Notes under the pieces: model-generated
The model's input: the letters and a program-made list of their open reading frames with translations, nothing else
Databases searched by the model: none
Told to the model about the DNA's origin: nothing
Origin: Gammaproteobacteria bacterium
GTDB taxonomy: Bacteria > Pseudomonadota > Gammaproteobacteria > Pseudomonadales > Pseudohongiellaceae
Direction: 5' to 3'
Assembly: GCA_030654835.1 (NCBI GenBank)
Contig: JAURWS010000030.1
Location: 124,001 to 188,000, forward strand
DNA: 64,000 nt
Program-made: the position numbers and the translations under genes
Part shown: in pieces, positions 59,378 through 64,000 of the stretch
How positions within the stretch are numbered: position 1 is the stretch's first letter
Layout: each line of letters begins with the position of its first letter

Positions 59378-59545
59378 ATGCAGAATCTCACAGAAAAATT
59401 GGCAGAGAGCAATATAGCTCTGGCTGAGGCCGAGGGATTGGCAAAGGCACTTGAACGGGATAAGGAAATCGAAACAGGGAAAGTAGTACCTATCGATCAC
59501 TCTGAGTTCCGGCGCCTTACGGGTGGTGCCGGGAATGAGGATTGA
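59378..59545 (+). CDS. Putative small antitoxin upstream of a ParE/RelE-like toxin
   Basis: A 55-residue frame MQNLTEKLAESNIALAEAEG continues LAKALERDKEIETGKVVPID and ends RRLTGGAGNED. It is hydrophilic and helical, as are addiction-module antitoxins, and overlaps the toxin start by 11 bases. GGGGGCC lies upstream of the ATG at 59378. No DNA-binding motif is recognised. Confidence 0.65.
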   Translation: MQNLTEKLAESNIALAEAEGLAKALERDKEIETGKVVPIDHSEFRRLTGGAGNED

Positions 59546-59838
59546 GTATCACCCTCGGGTAGCTTTGGAACTGAACGACGCGGTTACCTACTATGAATAT
59601 GAAAGAATTCAAGCAGGTCTTGGCTCACAATTGCGGAGGGAAGTTTACGCCGTTATTGAAAGAATTTTAGCCAATCCAAACTGGTATAAAAAGCAGGAAG
59701 AACAGATTCGAAGGTGCCCGGTACGCAACTTTCCTTGGACAATCTTTTACCGAGGCTTTCGACGACGCTGAAGTTGTGCGGATCTTGGTGATTCGCCATC
59801 AGCGTCGTCGCCCGCACTATGGACTTGCCCGCAATTAG
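59535..59838 (+). pseudogene. ParE/RelE-like toxin, C-terminal frameshift
   Basis: The ATG at 59535 opens MRIEYHPRVALELNDAVTYY, then QLRREVYAVIERILANPN and RNFPWTIFYRGFRRR and stops at 59771. The normal C-terminus appears in another frame as EAFDDAEVVRILVIRHQRRR, continuing to PHYGLARN at 59838. One base change near 59750-59757 would join them. The toxin is therefore probably inactive. Confidence 0.75.
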
Positions 59839-59896
59839 TCATGGCTCGCACCGTTTTTGATCTCTACATTCCTACGCTTTCAAATGGACAATAAAA

Positions 59897-60667
59897 ATGA
59901 CCACGCTGAAGCGCACCACCCTGCACCTGCTCTTTCTAGCCTGCGCGATTCTCACCTGGTCCGCCTCGTCCATGGCACAGGACTACGTCGAATGGAGCAC
60001 CGAGACGCGCACCTCGCTCGGCTTCCGCGTCAATGCAGCATCGATCACTCCTCTACTCCCCGATGGGTGGAGTGTTGCCACCATCGCAGACGCACCGGGC
60101 CAGGTGAATCTTTCGGTCACGTTCATGGATCGCCATCTGGTGCTGGACGCGCAAGGCCAACCAGTACGCACCGGCACGAGCCGTTACATGGTGATGTCTG
60201 TGCAGGCGCGCAACGCGAGCGGTGAGCAGGTCGGCACCATGATCGTGAATGGTATTTCGCCGGAAGGGCCTGGGGCTTACGAGGTGTATCAACCCGCAGT
60301 CGTGGCGCGAGTCGAACGGACCTCATCCGGGCAGGCCGAGGAGAGTGGACACACAGAAGAGACATGGGAGCTTGCAGCAGAAAGTGGCGACAGCGTGACG
60401 TTGAATCTGCGCTATCGCAAGGCCACGGCGGTGAGGCGGCAATCCGAGGTCGTCATTCGCTCCAGCCGCCGCCCGGAGTTCACGCGCACGTATCACATCG
60501 ATCAGGCGTCCGATGTGCTGGGCCTTCCCGATGCCCCCGACAGCCGGATCGAAGAGCTGTCGTTCACCGTCGCGGGGCCGCTGTTCTCACATATCTTCGA
60601 TGGCACCGAAGTGCTTACGGGCGTTACCGCAATTCCGTGGTATAGCCGCGAGATATTTATTCCGTGA
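59897..60667 (+). CDS. Secreted protein of unknown function
   Basis: The 256-residue product has a signal peptide (LHLLFLACAILTWSASSMAQ) ending before DYVEWS. The mature part contains SLGFRVNAASITPLLPDGWS, NLRYRKATAVRRQSEV and GPLFSHIFDGTEVL. I do not recognise a domain. It is probably periplasmic. No clear partner is seen; the RhuM gene follows on the same strand. Confidence 0.7.
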   Translation: MTTLKRTTLHLLFLACAILTWSASSMAQDYVEWSTETRTSLGFRVNAASITPLLPDGWSVATIADAPGQVNLSVTFMDRHLVLDAQGQPVRTGTSRYMVMSVQARNASGEQVGTMIVNGISPEGPGAYEVYQPAVVARVERTSSGQAEESGHTEETWELAAESGDSVTLNLRYRKATAVRRQSEVVIRSSRRPEFTRTYHIDQASDVLGLPDAPDSRIEELSFTVAGPLFSHIFDGTEVLTGVTAIPWYSREIFIP

Positions 60668-60760
60668 TGACGACACTGTTCATGCATACAGCATTCTTGT
60701 GCTACTCTCCTTAGAGAAGGTCTTGTTGATCGCTCTCATGCCGCAAGGAGGCACCAGTCG

Positions 60761-61651
60761 ATGAGCACAAAATTGATCCGCAACAGCACCGCTGAATTCC
60801 TGATCTTCACCGGGCAAGCCGGCGAACAGAGTATTGAAGCGAGATTTGAAGATAACTCCATTTGGTTGACGCAGAAGTTGATGGCGGAGTTGTTCCAAGT
60901 ACAGCCGCAAAATATCACTCAGCATTTGAAGAACATTTATGCGGAAGGTGAAGTGCAGAAGGCCGCAACGTGTAAGGATTTCTTACAGGTTCAAACTGAG
61001 GGTGATCGGCAGGTCAAGAGGCAGCAAAAACACTACAACCTCGACGCCATCATCTCCGTTGGCTACAGAGTCAATTCTTTACGAGCCACACAGTTCCGCC
61101 AATGGGCCACGCGCGTGTTGCGCGAATTTGCGATCAAGGGCTACGTGATTGACCGCGAGCGCATGGAGAATGGCAGTTTTCTCGACGAGGACTACTTTGA
61201 GCGCCTGCTCGAAGAGATTCGGGAGATCCGGCTCTCCGAGCGGCGCTTCTATCAGAAGATCGCCGATATCTATGCAACCAGTCTGGATTACAACAAGGAT
61301 GCGCCTACCACCAAAGCCTTCTTCGCCACGGTGCAGAATAAACTGCACTTTGCCATGAACTATCTGAGCAAGGATGAGTTGGGCTCGCTGGGCCGTATAG
61401 TCAACGCGTATCTGGAATTGGCCGAAGACCGTGCCACACGCAAGATTCCCATGACCATGGAAGACTGGGCAAAGCGCCTTGATGCTTTCCTGCAATTTGA
61501 CGAGCGGGACATCTTGCAGGACAACGGGAATATCAGCGCATCAATAGCCAAAAAACACGCCGAAAGTGAATTCGAGAAGTATCGGATTGTGCAGGATCGT
61601 TTGTACACGAGTGATTTCGACAAGTTGGTCAAGACAGCGGAAACCACATGA
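60761..61651 (+). CDS. RhuM family protein
   Basis: RhuM-type proteins were named for a Salmonella pathogenicity-island gene, and their function is not settled. The 296-residue product has the family start LTQKLMAELFQVQPQNITQH, then KHYNLDAIISVGYRVNSLRA and RQWATRVLREFAIKGYVID, and a C-terminal helical part. AAGGAGG is upstream. Members are frequent in defence and mobile regions. It overlaps the dioxygenase gene by four bases. Confidence 0.88.
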   Translation: MSTKLIRNSTAEFLIFTGQAGEQSIEARFEDNSIWLTQKLMAELFQVQPQNITQHLKNIYAEGEVQKAATCKDFLQVQTEGDRQVKRQQKHYNLDAIISVGYRVNSLRATQFRQWATRVLREFAIKGYVIDRERMENGSFLDEDYFERLLEEIREIRLSERRFYQKIADIYATSLDYNKDAPTTKAFFATVQNKLHFAMNYLSKDELGSLGRIVNAYLELAEDRATRKIPMTMEDWAKRLDAFLQFDERDILQDNGNISASIAKKHAESEFEKYRIVQDRLYTSDFDKLVKTAETT

Positions 61652-62451
61652 ATTCCTTCCCTCGCGCACTCTTCATCTCCCACGGCGGCGGCCCCATGCC
61701 GTTGCTCGGAGACCCGGGCCATCGCCAGATGGTGTCGTGTCTGCAGGGCATCGCGGCAAGCATCCCCAGACCGGATGCGATCCTCGTCATCAGCGCCCAT
61801 TGGGAAGAACCGCTTCCTGCCATCACCTCAGGCAGCAAGCCCGCGCTGATCTACGATTACTTCGGCTTTCCACCAGAGTCATACGAGATTCAATATCCGT
61901 GTCCCGGCGATCCAGCGCTGGCGCGTGAGGTTCAGCGATTGCTCGGAAATAGTGGAATCGATGCGAAGTTGGATGAAGCGAGAGGGCTCGATCACGGGGT
62001 GTTCATCCCGCTGAAGATCATGTATCCGCAAGCCGACATTCCCTGCGTGCAATTATCTCTGGTCAACACGCTCGATCCGCTCGTCCACATCGAAATGGGC
62101 AATGCACTGCGCAGCCTGGCAGACCGACGAGTTCTGATCATCGGTTCAGGATTTTCCTTCCACAATCTGAGAGCATTTTTCTCGGCCGATTCCGCTGATT
62201 CTCGTCAGCGCAACGATGCCTTCGAAACGTGGTTGCAGAACACCTGCAGTGATCGTGAACTCCCCGAGCACGCCAGGCGTGAACAACTGATTCACTGGAG
62301 CAAGGCGCCAGGAGCCCGCTTCTGTCATCCGCGCGAAGAACATCTGTTGCCGCTGCATGTGTGCTACGGCGCAGCGCAAACTCCCTGCGCGCAGCTGTAC
62401 GAAGTTGTCGTCATGAACAAGAAGGCGAGTATGTATTTGTGGAAAGTCTAG
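61648..62451 (+). CDS. DODA-type extradiol dioxygenase (class III, YgiD-like)
   Basis: The family opens aromatic rings of dihydroxyphenylalanine-like substrates with a non-heme metal. The 267-residue product has FISHGGGPMPLLGD with an early His, ISAHWEEP, ARGLDHGVFIPLKIMYP and IGSGFSFHNLR, the usual metal and catalytic histidines. It overlaps the RhuM stop by four bases. The substrate is unknown. Confidence 0.92.
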   Translation: MNSFPRALFISHGGGPMPLLGDPGHRQMVSCLQGIAASIPRPDAILVISAHWEEPLPAITSGSKPALIYDYFGFPPESYEIQYPCPGDPALAREVQRLLGNSGIDAKLDEARGLDHGVFIPLKIMYPQADIPCVQLSLVNTLDPLVHIEMGNALRSLADRRVLIIGSGFSFHNLRAFFSADSADSRQRNDAFETWLQNTCSDRELPEHARREQLIHWSKAPGARFCHPREEHLLPLHVCYGAAQTPCAQLYEVVVMNKKASMYLWKV

Positions 62452-62459
62452 GGAGTCGT

Positions 62460-63260
62460 ATGGCGAGCACACCAGAAAATGACGACTTCTACCTCGACGA
62501 GCGCGGCCTCGCTTCCTACTTCGAGTGCTCATGGCTGAGCAAATTCCGTGAGCTCGGCAACGCTACACCACTGACATCTGCATCAGGAAAAATTCCCGAA
62601 GATTTTATCGACTCGCCATTCTTTGCCAAGGTTGCCGGCTTTGTCTTCGACAACACCAAAGAGTTTTTCCCTGCTCCTCAAAATATGTTGGAGATTGGTC
62701 CCGCTCTCGGCCGGACCTGTCATCAAACGTTGCAAAATTTTCCTTCCATCACCAGCGTCACCGTTGTCGAACCATCAAAGAGATTGTTGAACGGTTTTCG
62801 AAGACTGCTGGTGGAAGGCCAGATCACATCTTTCCCCTACATCCACAGCCTTCGAGAATTCAAATCGCTAGAGGTTGATACCCGCAGGATAGCGGATGAA
62901 TATCGTCATGTGGATTTCACGCTGATCAATGAGCCCATGCAATCGAACACAATTACCGGTCAGTTCGATCTGGTGTATTGCCTGAATGTCATCGATCAAG
63001 TCACGACACCCATCGAGATCGTCAGCGCTGCGAAAGCCTGCACGAAACGCAATGGCATTTTGGTGCTCGCCTGCAGTTATCAATGGAGCAAGAAATATCT
63101 GGAAAGACCTCAAGACATGGTAGGCGATATCAACGAGTACTTCGATACGTCATGGGAGCAACTCGGCGAAACCAACTTCGAATACAAGTTCAGATTCAAC
63201 GAGCGCTTCTCGCAGTTGTTCTGCGTCCACGTGGTGTTGTATCGAAAGAGCGCTCTGTGA
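62460..63260 (+). CDS. SAM-dependent methyltransferase (class I)
   Basis: The 266-residue product has a SAM-binding loop MLEIGPALGRTC near residue 78, an acidic strand end VTVVEPSKRLL and the later FDLVYCLNVIDQVTTP. The N-terminal 60 residues are not family-like. It resembles sugar or small-molecule methyltransferases, and the substrate is not clear. AGGGAG precedes the ATG at 62460, 8 bases after the dioxygenase. Confidence 0.82.
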   Translation: MASTPENDDFYLDERGLASYFECSWLSKFRELGNATPLTSASGKIPEDFIDSPFFAKVAGFVFDNTKEFFPAPQNMLEIGPALGRTCHQTLQNFPSITSVTVVEPSKRLLNGFRRLLVEGQITSFPYIHSLREFKSLEVDTRRIADEYRHVDFTLINEPMQSNTITGQFDLVYCLNVIDQVTTPIEIVSAAKACTKRNGILVLACSYQWSKKYLERPQDMVGDINEYFDTSWEQLGETNFEYKFRFNERFSQLFCVHVVLYRKSAL

Positions 63261-63333
63261 GAGCGTTCAACACTTTCGTGAGCTAACCCATTGAAGAATG
63301 CTTGGAGAGAGTAAACCGATATCGGATAAATTC

Positions 63334-64000
63334 ATGGACATGACCTCAGATAAAAAACAACTCCCGCTTTTTATGCTTGATGAAGAAGGCCCTGGAAATG
63401 AGGTGCAAACTTCCCTGGAAAAGGCTGAGACCGAGTCGTCTTTTGGAAGCTACATTGTTTATGTAGATGAAAGCGGTGATCACAGCTTGACGAGTATCGA
63501 CTCAAATTATCCGATATTTGTGCTGGCGTTCTGTGTATTTCATAAGCGTCATTACAGTGAAGTCATTGTGCCCGCTTTGGAGAAATTCAAATTCAGTTAC
63601 TTCGGACATGATCAGGTTGTTCTGCATGAAAACGAGATCAGAAAAGAGAAGGGAGCATTCAATATTTTCAAAAGTCGTGCTGACAAGCACCAGTTCCTTG
63701 ATGGTTTAACGGCAATTATTGACCAAAGCAACTTTATTTTGATCAGCTGCACAATTGATAAACGCCTAATCCGAACTCAGAGTGATATAGAGTCAAATCC
63801 TTACCATACTGCACTAGGATTTTGTATGGAGTCCCTGTATGAATTTTTGCAGGAAAAAGGTCAGCAAAAGAAGAGGACGCATATCGTGGTGGAATGCAGA
63901 GGAGATAAAGAAGACAAGGATCTTGAGCTGGAGTTTCGACGAATCTGCGATGGCAGTAACAGGGTAGAGGCAATCTTGCCATTCGAGCTGCGATTCGCCG
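63334..64000 (+). CDS. DUF3800 domain protein (partial)
   Basis: An open frame from 63334 runs off the right edge. After a polar N-terminus it has YIVYVDESGDHSLTSIDSNY and FVLAFCVFHKRHY, then VVLHENEIRK, which is the DUF3800 pattern (RNase H-like fold with conserved Asp-Glu). Such proteins are common near restriction and mobile genes. The visible part is 222 residues. An ATG at 63340 is an alternative start. Confidence 0.85.
   Translation, partial: MDMTSDKKQLPLFMLDEEGPGNEVQTSLEKAETESSFGSYIVYVDESGDHSLTSIDSNYPIFVLAFCVFHKRHYSEVIVPALEKFKFSYFGHDQVVLHENEIRKEKGAFNIFKSRADKHQFLDGLTAIIDQSNFILISCTIDKRLIRTQSDIESNPYHTALGFCMESLYEFLQEKGQQKKRTHIVVECRGDKEDKDLELEFRRICDGSNRVEAILPFELRFA

Overview
The window is a chromosomal replication-origin region from a gammaproteobacterium, followed by about 40 kb of accessory DNA. 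Gene content and order (gyrB-recF-dnaN-dnaA facing left; rpmH-rnpA-yidD-yidC-mnmE-mnmG-rsmG-parA-parB-atp operon-glmU-glmS facing right), a Pseudomonas-type parS sequence and REP-like repeats place it among aquatic or oligotrophic Gammaproteobacteria near the Pseudomonas/Cellvibrio/Pseudohongiella group. The genus cannot be fixed from the sequence alone.

Core part (1-24543). The dnaA-rpmH gap carries two perfect DnaA boxes in opposite orientation and is the likely oriC. Two parS sites lie inside recF, so ParB (13.1 kb) probably loads beside the origin. The ribosome/RNase P/membrane-insertion block (rpmH, rnpA, yidD, yidC) and the tRNA-modification genes (mnmE, mnmG) are intact. The complete ATP synthase operon atpIBEFHAGDC has a clear sigma70 promoter and an intrinsic terminator. 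glmU and glmS supply UDP-N-acetylglucosamine precursors.

Transition (24.5-29.4 kb). This holds an AraC-type regulator with an AhpD-like protein, a HigB/HigA-type toxin-antitoxin pair, a HexR/RpiR-family regulator, a FemAB-like acyltransferase, and four copies of a REP-like palindrome (one inverted pair, two singles).

Defence island (29.5-47.5 kb). A type I restriction-modification locus is laid out as hsdR-hsdS-[OLD-family nuclease + UvrD-like helicase, a Gabija-like pair]-[AlbA_2/Schlafen-type ATPase]-hsdM-[DarG-type macro domain]. Upstream are a protein with a PD-(D/E)XK-like C-terminus and a cytosolic 5'-nucleotidase. Downstream are a Fic protein with a dyad-rich promoter, a small monooxygenase-fold protein and a decayed dinD. 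The genes between hsdS and hsdM look richer in A+T than hsdR and hsdM, suggesting cargo carried inside an RM locus. This is the most promising region for a composite defence system.

Mosaic tail (47.5-64 kb). This contains gene fragments (two cocE pieces flanking a three-gene module, a deleted GNAT gene, a broken Rap1a/TonB-like gene, a frameshifted ParE toxin), three more toxin-antitoxin loci (BrnT/BrnA, HigB/HigA, a ParE pair) and ordinary metabolic genes: a D-amino-acid-oxidase-like protein, an LD-carboxypeptidase, a nitrilase-family hydrolase, a DODA dioxygenase and a methyltransferase. RhuM and DUF3800 proteins, both common in mobile and defence regions, lie near the end. No transposase, integrase, tRNA, rRNA or CRISPR array was recognised.
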